Shown here in pieces: positions 16,009 through 25,727 of a stretch of 64,000 bases of DNA (the first letter of the stretch is position 1; every line of letters starts with the position of its first letter). The translations under genes and the position numbers were made by a program. The notes beneath the pieces were generated by a model. That model was not told the DNA's origin. It searched no databases and worked only from the letters and a program-made list of their open reading frames with translations. Source of the DNA: an uncultured Bacteroidia bacterium (lineage in GTDB: Bacteria > Bacteroidota > Bacteroidia > Bacteroidales > UBA932); NCBI GenBank assembly GCA_902784435.1, contig CACZUR010000001.1, positions 80,144-144,143 on the forward strand, in the 5' to 3' direction.

Positions 16009-17955
16009 TTACAGTTCTAATTGTTCCATTAACAAAGTCCACTCATCCGTAAAGGTATCCAGGTCCCGTTTCTGTTCCAGGTATTCCCGGGTGAGTTCCA
16101 AAATATCGTCATTATTTCCGGGATTTGCAAGTATCTGCTCTATTTCCGCCATCCGTTTCTCCCGCCTGCCAATCTCCTTCTCCAGGAAATCGATCCGGTT
16201 TTTGCGCTTGCGCTGCTCTTTGCCCATGGCCTTCTGCGCCTGGAACTGCAGCTGGGCATCGGCTTTGGCGGCGGGCTGCCTTTCCGGCACCACGGGTGCC
16301 GACGCGGCACTGCCGCTCCGCAAGCGTTCCAGCTCCTGCAGGCTTTCCAGCTTGCGCTTCTGGAGGAATTCCTGCACCGTGCCCAGGTGTTCCATCACCT
16401 TGCCGTCCCGGAATTCGTACAGTTTGTCCACCAGGCCGTCCAGGAAGTCACGGTCGTGGGAAACCACGATCAGGGTGCCGTCAAAGCGCCTCAGCGCCTC
16501 TTTCAGGACATCTTTGGAGCGGATGTCCATGTGGTTGGTAGGTTCGTCCAGCGCCAGCACATTGTAGGGCTGCAGCATCAGGGAGGCCATGCCCAGGCGG
16601 GCCCGTTCCCCGCCGCTCAGGACCGACACCTTCTTGTCTATGTCCTCTCCCTTGAAGAGGAAGGCGCCCAGCAGGTCCCGCAGCTTGGTGCGGATCTCCC
16701 CCACCGCTATGCGGTCCAGGGTGCCGAACACCGTTTCCTGCGGGTCCAGGATGTCTTCCTGGTTCTGGGCATAATAGCCAATCCGCACGTTGTGGCCGGT
16801 GCGGGCCTCGCCGGAGATGGGCTCCAACTGCTTCATGATCACACGCATGAGCGTGGTCTTGCCCTCTCCGTTCCGGCCGATCAGGGCCACCTTCTCCCCG
16901 CGTTTGATCTCGATTTCCGCGTCCCGGAACACCACTTTCTGCGGATAACCCACCGTGAGGGCCGTTCCCTTGAACACGACGTCACCGGAACGCTCGGCCG
17001 GCGGGAAACGCAGGGCCATCCGGCTGTCGTCCGTCTGGTCTATCTCTATGCGTTCCAGTTTCTCCAGCGCTTTGATGCGGGATTGAACCTGGTTGCTCTT
17101 GGTGGGCTTGTAGCGGAAGCGGTTGATGAAATCTTCCGTCTTTTCAATCATCCGCTGCTGGTTCTCGTAGGCGGCCGTCTGCTGGGCCAGGCGCTCTTCC
17201 CGGAGCACGACGTATTGGCTGTAAGGTACTTTGTAGTCGTGGATGTGCCCCAGCAGGATCTCTACGGTGCGGGTGGTCACATTGTCCAGGAACTTGCGGT
17301 CGTGGGACACCAGCAGCACCGACCCCCGGAAAGCTTTCAGGTAGTCTTCGAACCATTCGATGGACTCGATGTCCAGGTGGTTGGTGGGTTCGTCCAGCAG
17401 CAGGACATCCGGGGCCGACAGCAGGATCTTGGCCAGCTCTATGCGCATGTTCCAGCCCTGGCTGAAAGTCTCCGTGCGGCGGTCCAGCTCACTGGCTTTG
17501 AAGCCCAGGCCGGCGAGCACTTTTTCTGCCTGAGCGCGCGGAGACAGGCCGGTTTCCAGGGCCAGGCGGTCGTTCAGGGTGTTCAGCCGCTCGATGAGCG
17601 CCGCATATTCCGGGGATTCATAGTCTGTGCGCTCCCCCAGCTGCTCTGTGATGCGGACGGTCTCCTCTTCCATTTCCTTCAGGTAGTCGAACACCGTGAG
17701 AACTTCATCTATCACGCTTTTTCCGCGGTGGTGTTCCATGATCTGGGGCAGGTAGCCGATCCGGAGGCCGGCGGGTTTTTCCACGCTGCCCTGCGTAGGG
17801 GCTTCCTCCCCTGTAATCAGTTTCATGAGCGTAGACTTGCCGGCGCCGTTCTTGCCCACCAGGCCGATTTTATCGGCCTCGGAGATGTGGAAGTTGATGC
17901 AGTCCAACAGCTTATAACTGCCGAACGCCACGGTGATATTGTTGATGGAGATCAT
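16009..17955 (-). CDS. ABC-F family ATPase (ribosome-associated type)
   Basis: About 648 residues with two ABC ATPase domains on one chain and no membrane segment, the ABC-F layout. The first domain has Walker A GLVGKNGAGKST near residue 35 and LLDEPTNHLDIESIEWFEDYL. The second has ALIGRNGEGKTT near residue 345 and LSGGERARLGMASLML followed by ALDEPTNHMDI. The linker between domains and a C-terminal coiled coil rich in Lys/Glu/Arg are visible. Such proteins act on the ribosome, and closest resemblance is to the Uup/YheS-like group. Start at 17955 gives an ATGA overlap with the tatC stop. Confidence 0.9.
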   Translation of the reverse strand: MISINNITVAFGSYKLLDCINFHISEADKIGLVGKNGAGKSTLMKLITGEEAPTQGSVEKPAGLRIGYLPQIMEHHRGKSVIDEVLTVFDYLKEMEEETVRITEQLGERTDYESPEYAALIERLNTLNDRLALETGLSPRAQAEKVLAGLGFKASELDRRTETFSQGWNMRIELAKILLSAPDVLLLDEPTNHLDIESIEWFEDYLKAFRGSVLLVSHDRKFLDNVTTRTVEILLGHIHDYKVPYSQYVVLREERLAQQTAAYENQQRMIEKTEDFINRFRYKPTKSNQVQSRIKALEKLERIEIDQTDDSRMALRFPPAERSGDVVFKGTALTVGYPQKVVFRDAEIEIKRGEKVALIGRNGEGKTTLMRVIMKQLEPISGEARTGHNVRIGYYAQNQEDILDPQETVFGTLDRIAVGEIRTKLRDLLGAFLFKGEDIDKKVSVLSGGERARLGMASLMLQPYNVLALDEPTNHMDIRSKDVLKEALRRFDGTLIVVSHDRDFLDGLVDKLYEFRDGKVMEHLGTVQEFLQKRKLESLQELERLRSGSAASAPVVPERQPAAKADAQLQFQAQKAMGKEQRKRKNRIDFLEKEIGRREKRMAEIEQILANPGNNDDILELTREYLEQKRDLDTFTDEWTLLMEQLEL

Positions 17956-18689
17956 CGTTTGCAAAGGAGGATGGAAAACTCATACAGGCCGTACAGGGGA
18001 ATGGCCAGCACGAACATGGAGAAAGGGTCGCTGGGTGTGATGAGGGCCGCCAGGATAAGCACGGCCACAAAGGCAAACTTCCTGCCTTTGCGGAGCATGC
18101 TCCGGTCCAGGATGCCCAGGCTGCCCAGTACCAGCACCACGGTGGGAAACTCGAACAGCAGGCCTATCAGGAACACCATGCCCGTGAACAGCGACATATA
18201 GGAGCTCAGGGAGATGGTGTTCTGGATGGTGTCGCTCAGGGAAAAGTTCATGAAGAACATCAGGCACACCGGCAGCACGATGAAGTACCCCACGGCCACC
18301 CCCAGGTAAAACAGGCCGGAACTGAGCCGGAAAGCCGTTTTTACGGCTTTTTTCTCCTGCTCGTAGAGGGCGGGCGCAAGGAAGCGCCACAGCTCGTAAA
18401 CCACATAGGGAAAGGCCAGTACGAAGCCGCAGAGCACGGCCACCTTCAGGTACACGAAAAACTGGGCCGACAACTCTATGTTGATGAGCTGCATCCCGAA
18501 GTCCACCCCCGGCAGCCTGTACAGCGGAAAAGAGGGCTGCGTAGGCCACAGGACGGCCCGGAAAAGGGTCTTGGGAATGCACAGGAACACGATGGACAGC
18601 AGCGCCACGGCCAGCACCGAGCGGAACAGCGTTCCCCTCAGCGCTTCCACATGGTCCCAGAAGGACATTTCGCTGTCCCCTGCGGCCAT
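17952..18689 (-). CDS. tatC: Twin-arginine translocase subunit TatC
   Basis: A 245-residue polytopic inner-membrane protein that binds twin-arginine signal peptides and forms the receptor of the Tat pathway with TatA/B. Six hydrophobic segments are visible. The family features are the N-terminal MSFWDHVEALRGTLFRS block, the FPYVVYELWRFLAPALYEQEKK loop and ALITPSDPFSMFVLAIPLYGLYE near the C-terminus. It starts directly after the tatA stop (no spacer) and its stop overlaps the ABC-F start, so it lies in the middle of a tight operon. Confidence 0.96.
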   Translation of the reverse strand: MAAGDSEMSFWDHVEALRGTLFRSVLAVALLSIVFLCIPKTLFRAVLWPTQPSFPLYRLPGVDFGMQLINIELSAQFFVYLKVAVLCGFVLAFPYVVYELWRFLAPALYEQEKKAVKTAFRLSSGLFYLGVAVGYFIVLPVCLMFFMNFSLSDTIQNTISLSSYMSLFTGMVFLIGLLFEFPTVVLVLGSLGILDRSMLRKGRKFAFVAVLILAALITPSDPFSMFVLAIPLYGLYEFSILLCKR

Positions 18690-18899
18690 TTATTCCTTTT
18701 TGTACTGGTCCTGCCCGGCAGTGCAGTCTTCCTTGATTTCCTTCTCTACCTCGTTCATCCCCTCTTTGAAGCTTTTGACGCCCTTGCCGATGCCTTTCAT
18801 GAGCTCGGGAATCTTCTTGCCTCCGAACAGGAGGACGACGATGGCCACGATGGCGATGATCTCCCAGGTGCCGATGAACAGCGGATACACGATAAGCAT
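18690..18899 (-). CDS. tatA: Twin-arginine translocase subunit TatA/E
   Basis: A 69-residue protein with one N-terminal membrane helix (about residues 10-25), the hinge [20 protein letters not shown] and a charged amphipathic helix, the standard TatA layout. The phenylalanine-glycine pair of the hinge is present. It forms the pore component of the Tat system. It lies 4 nt downstream of the thioesterase gene and abuts tatC. No separate tatB is present, so this protein probably serves both roles, as in many minimal TatAC systems. Confidence 0.93.
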   Translation of the reverse strand: MLIVYPLFIGTWEIIAIVAIVVLLFGGKKIPELMKGIGKGVKSFKEGMNEVEKEIKEDCTAGQDQYKKE

Positions 18900-18903
18900 G
18901 GTA

Positions 18904-19320
18904 TTATTCGTTTAAATACTTTTCAAAAATCTGGCAAACGACTTCCGGGCAGCGGGTGGGCCGGAAAGTGTCCTTGTGGATGAAGCCCAGCACCACGGAG
19001 CCGCTGGCACACAGCACGCCGTCCTGGTTGTATACGGCCTGCTGGACCACCATCTTGGCCAGGGGTACCTTGTCGAAGGAGGCGGTGGCGGTGAGCACAT
19101 CTCCCATGCGGGCCGGATGGTGGAAATGGCATTCCACGCTCACGATGGGCACCAGGATGCCCAGTTCGCTTTCGCACTTTTCGATGGGAAACCCCACCTG
19201 CACCATCATCTCGTCCCGCGCAATCTCGAAGTAACGGATGTAGTTGGAGTGGTGCACCACGGCCATCTGGTCCGTTTCGTAATAGCGTACGGGGAAGGTT
19301 GCTTGGAAGACGGCGGCCAT
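18904..19320 (-). CDS. Hotdog-fold acyl-CoA thioesterase (YbgC/FadM type)
   Basis: A 138-residue 4HBT hotdog protein. The catalytic region reads [27 protein letters not shown] near residue 12, with the Asp and the following His-Ser-Asn-Tyr pattern typical of the YbgC subgroup. It should hydrolyse an acyl-CoA thioester; the substrate is not predictable. It starts 4 nt after the valS stop and is followed 4 nt later by tatA, so it is part of the valS-tat operon. Confidence 0.9.
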   Translation of the reverse strand: MAAVFQATFPVRYYETDQMAVVHHSNYIRYFEIARDEMMVQVGFPIEKCESELGILVPIVSVECHFHHPARMGDVLTATASFDKVPLAKMVVQQAVYNQDGVLCASGSVVLGFIHKDTFRPTRCPEVVCQIFEKYLNE

Positions 19321-19324
19321 GGAA

Positions 19325-21973
19325 CTAGCTGTTTTTCAGTTGCTGGATCTTGGCTTCCAGGCTCTCGATCTTGGACAGGGCATCGGCCTCTTTCTTGCGC
19401 TCGTTTTCAATGACCTGTGCGGGCGCGTGGGCGGTGAACTTCTCGTTGGAGAGTTTGGCGCGTACTCCCTGCAGGAACTTCTGCTGGTACTCCAGGTCCT
19501 TCTGGGCCTTGGCCAGTTCCTCGGCCACATTCACCAGGCCGTCCAGGGCCACGAACATCTCGATGGTGCGTACCATGAAGCCCACCCCCTGGGCAGCGCC
19601 GAAGTCTTCCGTGAGGGCGGCCTGGCAGCCGGCCATCTTCTCCACCACGGGCAGCAGGGCGGCCGGGAAGGCGCCTTTGATCTTGAGCTGCAGCACTTCC
19701 TTGGGCGGGATGTTGCGCTGGCTGCGTACGCCGCGTACGCCGTTGACGGCTTCCTGCGCCAGGGCAAAGTTCTCCAGTACGGCCGGGTCGAAGGCCGATG
19801 CCTTGGGCGTAGCGGCATACAGGATGGTCTCCTCTTCTCCCCGCGGGGCAATGTCCTGCCACAGTTCCTCCGTGATGAAGGGCATCACCGGGTGGATGAG
19901 TTTCAGGAGGGATTCGAAGAAGCCCAGCGTGGCCTTCTGCGTCTCAGGGTCTACGGGCTGGCCGTAAGCGGGTTTGATGGCCTCCAGATACCAGCTGCAA
20001 TAGTCGTCCCAGAACAGCTTGTAAATGGTCATGAGGGCATCTGAGATGCGGAATTTGCTGTAATGGTCCTCTACCAGGGCCACGGTGTCCGACAGCTTGG
20101 CGCGGAACCATTCGATGGCGCGCTGCTGGGCCTCGGTCTGGGGGACATCGGCCACCTGGAAACCTTTCACCAGGCGGTAGCTGTTCCAGATTTTGTTGCA
20201 GAAGGCGGCACCCTGTTTGATCTGGGCCTCGTCGTAGAAGATGTCGTTGCCGGCGCTGGAACAAAGGAGCATGCCGATGCGAACGGCGTCGGCCCCGTAG
20301 GTCTCGATGAGGTCCAGCGGGTTGGGGCTGTTCCCCAGGGTCTTGCTCATCTTGCGGCCGATCTTGTCGCGCACGATGCCGGTGAAATATACGTTGGAGA
20401 AAGGTTCCTTGCCCATGAATTCCTCGCCGGCCATGATCATGCGGGCCACCCAGAAGAAGATGATGTCCGGGCCGGTGACCAGGTCGTTGGTGGGATAATA
20501 GTACGCGAGGTCCCTGTTGGGCTGGTGCTCCGGGTGTCCGGGCTTTTCCGGGTCGAACACCGAGATGGGCCACAGCCAGCTGCTGAACCAGGTATCCAGC
20601 ACGTCCTCGTCCTGGCGCAGATCCTCTGCCCGGATGGCGGGATTGATGGCCTGGGCGGACTTCAGGGCCGCTTCCGGGGTGGCTTCCACCACGTAGGAGC
20701 CATCCGGCAGGTAGTAGGCCGGGATACGCTGGCCCCACCACAACTGACGGGAGATGCACCAGTCGCGGGCGTTCTCCATCCAGTGGCGGTAGGTGTTCAC
20801 ATATTTTTCCGGAATGAACTGGGTACGGCCGCTTTCCACGGTTTCCAGGGCCATCTGGGCCAGCTGGTCCATCTTCAGGAACCACTGGGCGCTCAGCTTG
20901 GGCTCGATGACGGCGTCCGTACGCTCGGAATAGCCCACGGGGCTGGTGTAGTCCTCTACCTTCACCAGGTTGCCGGCCTCTTCCAGCATTTTCACAATCT
21001 TCTTGCGGGCCACGAAGCGGTCCTCGCCCACCAGGATCTGGGCTTTTTCGTTCAGTTTGCCGTGGTCGTCAATGATCTCCACGACGGGCAGGTTGTGCCG
21101 CAGGCCAATCTCGTAGTCGTGTACGTCGTGGGCCGGGGTCACCTTCAGGCAGCCGGTGCCGAAGTCCATCTCCACATAAGAATCCTCGATCACGGGAATT
21201 TCCTTGTTGATGAGCGGGATGAGCACTTTCTTGCCCCGGAGCCAGTGATGGCGTTCATCGGCCGGATTCACGCAGATGGCGGCATCGGCCATGATGGTTT
21301 CCGGACGGGTGGTGGCAATGACCAGATACTGGTCGGTGGGCTTGCCCTGGCCGTCGGAAATGTAGTATTTGAGGTGGTAGAAATGGCTCTGGGTGTCCTT
21401 GTGGACCACTTCGTCATCGCTCACGGCCGTGAGGGCCTCGGGGTCCCAGTTCACCATGCGCACACCTTTGTAGATCCAGCCTTTCTTATAAAAATACACG
21501 AAGGTGTTGATCACGGCTTCGCTCAGGGCCGGTTCCATGGTAAAGCGGGTGCGGTCCCAGTCGCAGGAGCAGCCCAGCTTGCGCAGCTGCTGCAGGATAA
21601 TGCCGCCGTGCTCCTCTTTCCATTCCCAGGCATGGCGCAGGAATTCTTCCCGGCCGATGTCCTCTTTCCGGATGCCCTGCTCCTTGAGCCTGGCCACCAC
21701 CTTGGATTCCGTGGCGATGGAAGCATGGTCCGTTCCCGGCACCCAGCAGGCGTTTTTGCCGTCCATGCGGGCCTTGCGGATGAGGACGTCGTTCAGGGTA
21801 TTGTTCAGGACGTGTCCCATGTGCAGGATGCCCGTCACATTGGGCGGGGGAATCACAATGGTATACGGCTCTTTATCGTTGGGCTCACTGTGGAAAAACT
21901 TGTGCTCCAGCCACCAGGCATACCACTTGTCTTCCACGTCCTTGGCACTGTACTTCGCAGCTAATTCTTTCAT
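19325..21973 (-). CDS. valS: Valyl-tRNA synthetase
   Basis: An 882-residue class I aminoacyl-tRNA synthetase charging tRNA-Val. The HIGH motif appears as HMGH at residues 51-54 in the context PPNVTGILHMGHVLNNTLND, and the KMSKS motif as KMSKT in GRKMSKTLGNSPNPLDL. The CP1 editing domain contains TTRPETIMADAAICVNP. The anticodon-binding domain and a C-terminal coiled-coil arm (LAKAQKDLEYQQKFLQ, ending with a Glu/Lys-rich helix) complete the usual length. It is the first gene of the minus-strand operon and has its own perfect promoter. Confidence 0.97.
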   Translation of the reverse strand: MKELAAKYSAKDVEDKWYAWWLEHKFFHSEPNDKEPYTIVIPPPNVTGILHMGHVLNNTLNDVLIRKARMDGKNACWVPGTDHASIATESKVVARLKEQGIRKEDIGREEFLRHAWEWKEEHGGIILQQLRKLGCSCDWDRTRFTMEPALSEAVINTFVYFYKKGWIYKGVRMVNWDPEALTAVSDDEVVHKDTQSHFYHLKYYISDGQGKPTDQYLVIATTRPETIMADAAICVNPADERHHWLRGKKVLIPLINKEIPVIEDSYVEMDFGTGCLKVTPAHDVHDYEIGLRHNLPVVEIIDDHGKLNEKAQILVGEDRFVARKKIVKMLEEAGNLVKVEDYTSPVGYSERTDAVIEPKLSAQWFLKMDQLAQMALETVESGRTQFIPEKYVNTYRHWMENARDWCISRQLWWGQRIPAYYLPDGSYVVEATPEAALKSAQAINPAIRAEDLRQDEDVLDTWFSSWLWPISVFDPEKPGHPEHQPNRDLAYYYPTNDLVTGPDIIFFWVARMIMAGEEFMGKEPFSNVYFTGIVRDKIGRKMSKTLGNSPNPLDLIETYGADAVRIGMLLCSSAGNDIFYDEAQIKQGAAFCNKIWNSYRLVKGFQVADVPQTEAQQRAIEWFRAKLSDTVALVEDHYSKFRISDALMTIYKLFWDDYCSWYLEAIKPAYGQPVDPETQKATLGFFESLLKLIHPVMPFITEELWQDIAPRGEEETILYAATPKASAFDPAVLENFALAQEAVNGVRGVRSQRNIPPKEVLQLKIKGAFPAALLPVVEKMAGCQAALTEDFGAAQGVGFMVRTIEMFVALDGLVNVAEELAKAQKDLEYQQKFLQGVRAKLSNEKFTAHAPAQVIENERKKEADALSKIESLEAKIQQLKNS

Positions 21974-22000
21974 ATTTCGATTTATGGTCTTTATAACCTA

Positions 22001-22031
22001 CAAATATACCCTTTTTTTGCGGGACTGCCAA
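22001..22031 (-). promoter_or_regulatory. valS operon promoter
   Basis: On the minus strand TTG (22029-22031), 20-nt spacer, TATATTTG (22001-22008): an exact Bacteroidota promoter starting just past the stop of the ABC exporter gene. The leader before the ATG at 21973 is about 22 nt. Confidence 0.75.
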
Positions 22032-22034
22032 ACG

Positions 22035-23828
22035 CTAGGCATCCCCTTCCAGGGTTTTGGCAATCTTTTCGATGTTCAGGCTGCGGGCCGACGCATCGAT
22101 GATGTCTTTGTACACGCCGCCCCGCTTGTACACCTCGTCCGGATGGCCGCTCTGCTCTACCCTGCCCTTCTGCATGGCAAAAACCATTTCGCTGTCAATG
22201 ATTTGCGAAATGTTGTGGGAGATGATGATCACGGTGCGGTCCTGCTTGATGGCGTCGATGCTGTTCTTGATCTGTTCCGTGGCCACGGCGTCCAGCGAGG
22301 CGGTGGGCTCGTCCAGGAAAATCACGGGCGGGTTCTTCAGGAACATGCGGGCGATGGCGATGCGCTGCTGCTGGCCGCCGGAAAGGTCCGACGCCTTGTT
22401 CCGGAACTGCTTGGGCAGCGCCATGATCTGGTCGTAGATGTAGGACTTTTTGGCGGCCTCCACCACTTCCTCGAAAGTGGCGTCGGGCTTGCCGTAGCGG
22501 ATGTTCTCCTCTACGGTGCCGTCAAAGATATGGTTCTTCTGCAGCACCAGGCCGATGTTTTCCCGGAGGAAACGGGTGTCGTACTCCCGGAGGTCTACCC
22601 CGTCCAGGAGGATCTGCCCTTTCTGGGGCTCGTAGAACTTGTCCAGGAGGTTGACCACGGTGCTCTTTCCGGCGCCGGAAAGGCCCACCAGGGCGGTAAT
22701 CTTGCCCGGCTCGATGACCATGTTCACCCCGAAGAGCGCCTGGTTGCCGTTGGGATAGGTGAAGTCCACGTCCTTGAGCTCGAACCTGCCGTGGACGCGC
22801 TCCGGGCGGTAGCTGCCGCTGGGTTCCACTTCCTTCTCGGAGTTCAGGATGCCGAAGAAACCCTCGGCATAGATGAGGGCGTCGTTCACGTCGTCGAAGA
22901 TGCGCTGGAGCTGCGTGATGGGAGCAATCACGTTGGAGAAGAGCATCACGTGGTACATGATTTTACCGATGCTCATGCCGGGATAGTCGATGAGCACCAG
23001 ATAGGCCGTGAGGATGATCACCAGCACGGTTCCCACCTGCTTCACGAAGCTCTTGACGCCGCCGTAGTAGAAGCTCACCTGGCGGGTCTGCATCTGATTG
23101 GCCGTGACCTGGTTCTGGATGTCCAGCTGCTTCTGCGCCTCGATTCCTTCGCGGTTGAAGGACTTGATCACGTTGATGGAGTCGATGATGTTCTTGATGC
23201 CCTGGCTCTTGGTTTCCAGGTGGGAACGCATCTCCCGCCGCCAGCCTTTGAGCCGGCGGGCCTGCCGGGCGGTGATCCAGAAATAGATGGGCACGATGCC
23301 CAGGGCCACCAGTCCCACATATACATTTGCGGCGAACATCAGGATCAGGGCCAGCGTGGCCGTGGTGAACAGGGGCAGCAGGTCGATGAAGAAGTTCTGC
23401 ACCGTGCGGGACAGGCTGCTCACGCCCTGGTCGATGCGGGCCTGGACCTTGCCGGTGGCGTTTTCATCGGCATTGAAATAGGCCATGCGGAAGGTGAGCA
23501 CTTTCTCGATGACGGCCTGGGACAGGTCCCGGGACACGAAAATACGCATCCGTTCCCCAAAGTACTGCTGCGCGAAGGTGATGACGGCCGACAGCACTTC
23601 CTTTCCCAGCAGCACGACGGAGATGACTATGAGGATGTGCGCCGCCTGGCTCCAGGTGAAATCCGTGCCCAGCAGGGCGTTGATGGCGTCTACCGTGCGG
23701 TCCAGCACGATGGCGTTTACCTGCTGCATCAGGGAGCCGATCAGGGTCAGGATCAGGGTGATGGCCACCAGCAGGCGGTAAGGCTTTACGAAAGGCCGTA
23801 TGTTCTTGAATAACTGGAATAAATTCAT
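22035..23828 (-). CDS. ABC exporter, fused permease and ATPase (MsbA-like)
   Basis: A 597-residue half-transporter that should act as a dimer in the inner membrane. Residues 1-320 hold about six membrane helices of the ABC type-1 exporter domain. The ATPase domain follows with Walker A GLSGAGKST near residue 385, signature LSGGQQQRIAIARM and Walker B VIFLDEPTASLD. The membrane-domain loop FNADENATGKVQARIDQGV is typical of MsbA-like lipid or multidrug exporters; the substrate is unknown. The ATG lies only a few bases below a -7 box, so the mRNA may be nearly leaderless. Confidence 0.92.
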   Translation of the reverse strand: MNLFQLFKNIRPFVKPYRLLVAITLILTLIGSLMQQVNAIVLDRTVDAINALLGTDFTWSQAAHILIVISVVLLGKEVLSAVITFAQQYFGERMRIFVSRDLSQAVIEKVLTFRMAYFNADENATGKVQARIDQGVSSLSRTVQNFFIDLLPLFTTATLALILMFAANVYVGLVALGIVPIYFWITARQARRLKGWRREMRSHLETKSQGIKNIIDSINVIKSFNREGIEAQKQLDIQNQVTANQMQTRQVSFYYGGVKSFVKQVGTVLVIILTAYLVLIDYPGMSIGKIMYHVMLFSNVIAPITQLQRIFDDVNDALIYAEGFFGILNSEKEVEPSGSYRPERVHGRFELKDVDFTYPNGNQALFGVNMVIEPGKITALVGLSGAGKSTVVNLLDKFYEPQKGQILLDGVDLREYDTRFLRENIGLVLQKNHIFDGTVEENIRYGKPDATFEEVVEAAKKSYIYDQIMALPKQFRNKASDLSGGQQQRIAIARMFLKNPPVIFLDEPTASLDAVATEQIKNSIDAIKQDRTVIIISHNISQIIDSEMVFAMQKGRVEQSGHPDEVYKRGGVYKDIIDASARSLNIEKIAKTLEGDA

Positions 23829-23833
23829 GTTTC

Positions 23834-23841
23834 AAAAATAG
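23834..23841 (-). promoter_or_regulatory. -7 box of the ABC exporter gene
   Basis: TATTTTTG on the minus strand ends 6 nt before the ATG at 23828, which predicts a transcript with almost no 5' leader. Confidence 0.5.
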
Positions 23842-23884
23842 GAAAAAAATTACTAATTTCGCATTCGTTATAACTATTTCTGCC

Positions 23885-24430
23885 ATGAAGAAACTGTTCT
23901 ATCCCCTGATTGCCCTTTCCCTGTGTCTCACGGCTTGCGAGGAGCAGCAGCCTCTAGAGTATAACTTCCAGGATATCAGGTGTTTGTATTCTCCAGAATA
24001 CAGTATTTCCCAGGAGAATGCCTCGGAGAATACGGCCCATGTGGTTTTCCAGAAGGGCTCGGACAATAAGCTGGATGCCAACATCCGCTATTACGGAAGT
24101 GCACTGTCGGAGCGCTCCGACGAAGAATTGGTGGCCCTTGTCCAGGAGCAGGCGAAGGAAATCATGGACCGGAATGTCTTCGGCTTCGACCAGTACAGTT
24201 TTCCCATGGAGCCCTATAACCAGGTTGTCAAACCGGACCGGCACTCGCTGGAGCGGATGATCTTTGAGTCGGTCTGGACGTACGAGGGTACCAAAAACGG
24301 GGAGCCGGTCTATGGTGCGGCTGCCGTGAAAACCGTCGGCAATTATCTGGTATCCCTTTTCTACGAAGCTTCCACCCGGGAAGAGATGGATAAGCTGGTA
24401 GACATCGACTATAGTTTCCGTTTAAAATAA
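23885..24430 (+). CDS. Lipoprotein of unknown function
   Basis: A 181-residue protein with a clear lipoprotein signal (LSLCLTACEEQQ, cysteine at residue 18). The mature domain is a mixed alpha/beta sequence (LVALVQEQAKEIMDRN, then ESVWTYEGTKNGEPVYGAAAV). Its pattern suggests a small stress-response or PsbP-like fold, but I cannot name the family. It is followed 15 nt later by another secreted protein gene on the same strand, and the two probably form an operon divergent from the ABC exporter. Confidence 0.75.
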   Translation: MKKLFYPLIALSLCLTACEEQQPLEYNFQDIRCLYSPEYSISQENASENTAHVVFQKGSDNKLDANIRYYGSALSERSDEELVALVQEQAKEIMDRNVFGFDQYSFPMEPYNQVVKPDRHSLERMIFESVWTYEGTKNGEPVYGAAAVKTVGNYLVSLFYEASTREEMDKLVDIDYSFRLK

Positions 24431-24445
24431 AGCTCCACTGGCCGT

Positions 24446-25108
24446 ATGTTCAAACGAATCGCACTCCTTCTGCTGCTGGCTGCAGGCCTTCCCGTTGCTT
24501 TGCTGGCGCAGTCATCGGCCCCCAAATGGATGCCGGACAGCGTGTATTACCTCCTGCCCCGCTTCGGCCAGGGATACGTTTTCCTTCGCGGGCAAATGCC
24601 GGCGCAGGGGAAGATGAACATCTGCGCCGTGGACAATACCCTCCGTTTTTTGGACGACAACGGAACGGAGCTTTCCTCCGGAGAGGAGCATATCCTGAAG
24701 GTGGTCATCGACACGGTGTCCTTCCTGCGTTATCAGGATGTCTTTTACCGGCAGTATCCCGTGAAGGCCGACGTAGGCGTGGCCCTGCGCCGCAAGGTGC
24801 AGATTATCCGCGACAAGAAGGAAGCTGCCTACGGCGGCACGTCGCAGACCAGCTCTACCAAGCAGTACAATACGCTGTATGCCGACGGCGTCTCCTACAA
24901 CCTGAACGACGGCAAAGAATATCCCTTCGAGATCACGGAAACCATCTATATCTATAAGGGCGACGGGGTTTTCCCCCTGACCAAGAAGTCTTTACGCAAG
25001 ATTTTCGCTTCCCGTAAGGCCGACGTGGACGCCTGGTTCCAGGCCGGCCACGCCATGCCCCGCACGGTGGAAAAAACGCTGGAGATGCTGGCCCAGTGGG
25101 CGGAATAA
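24446..25108 (+). CDS. Secreted protein of unknown function
   Basis: A 220-residue protein with a signal peptide (hydrophobic core LLLLLAAGLPVALLAQ, cleavage after about residue 21). It has no lipobox, so it is probably periplasmic or outer-membrane associated. The mature part is beta-rich with repeated Tyr (NTLYADGVSYNLNDGKEYPF), and no family is recognised. It follows the lipoprotein gene closely. Its stop lies 4 nt from the stop of the convergent barrel-protein gene. Confidence 0.75.
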   Translation: MFKRIALLLLLAAGLPVALLAQSSAPKWMPDSVYYLLPRFGQGYVFLRGQMPAQGKMNICAVDNTLRFLDDNGTELSSGEEHILKVVIDTVSFLRYQDVFYRQYPVKADVGVALRRKVQIIRDKKEAAYGGTSQTSSTKQYNTLYADGVSYNLNDGKEYPFEITETIYIYKGDGVFPLTKKSLRKIFASRKADVDAWFQAGHAMPRTVEKTLEMLAQWAE

Positions 25109-25112
25109 GCTC

Positions 25113-25727
25113 TTAGAACCGCCACCCGAGGCCGCCGTGCAGTACGGTGGCCAGGGAACCCACGGTGCATTCGGCAAACCCATAGAAATGCCGGCGGCCG
25201 CCAAAGCGCAGGCCGACGGGCGTGAAAGACGGAAACGCAAACACCCTGTCTGCAGAAACGAGTCCTACGCCCAGTCCGCTGTATAGGTTCACCGGCCTGT
25301 CCGGATTCCAGATATGCCGCCATTGATAGGTGACGGAAAAGGAGCATGCCGAATCCGTCCAGCCTGCGGGCGTTCCCTTTTCCAGGTCGTAGCGGGGCTT
25401 TCCGGCCGGGTCCGTCCCGAACAAAGGATATTGTATAAGCCGATGGTGGCACCAGGAAGCTCCCACGGTGAGGCAATGTTCCGTCTTCCGGTGACTGCGC
25501 AGCACGGCGGTAATGTCCAGGACGGGGTAACATGCACCATCCAGCTCAATCCCCTGCCCCCAATCGGCCAGTTGGGCATATCTGTCCCGGCTGGGGGACG
25601 TAAAGATGGGCCGGATGCCTGTGCCCATTTCCACGGACCAGGTGGGTTTCTCCTGGGCTTGGGCTTGGGCCTGGGCCGATGCAGCCCAGAGCCCCAGCAG
25701 CATCGCCGCTAATACGACCCTTTTCAT
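25113..25727 (-). CDS. Putative small outer-membrane barrel protein
   Basis: A 204-residue exported protein with signal peptide (WAASAQAQAQ). Alternating hydrophobic strands rich in Gly and aromatic residues end in GGLGWRF, with a C-terminal Phe typical of outer-membrane barrels. Six to eight strands would fit the length. Ligand or role unknown. Its start overlaps the stop of the upstream lipoprotein gene by 4 nt, so the pair is coupled. Confidence 0.65.
   Translation of the reverse strand: MKRVVLAAMLLGLWAASAQAQAQAQEKPTWSVEMGTGIRPIFTSPSRDRYAQLADWGQGIELDGACYPVLDITAVLRSHRKTEHCLTVGASWCHHRLIQYPLFGTDPAGKPRYDLEKGTPAGWTDSACSFSVTYQWRHIWNPDRPVNLYSGLGVGLVSADRVFAFPSFTPVGLRFGGRRHFYGFAECTVGSLATVLHGGLGWRF

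Noticed and set aside
20063-21964. A 633-codon open frame antisense to valS, and similar long antisense frames at 986-1981, 16387-18201 and 31228-32214
   Set aside because: They mirror real genes on the other strand in GC-rich sequence, have odd composition and no recognisable domains.
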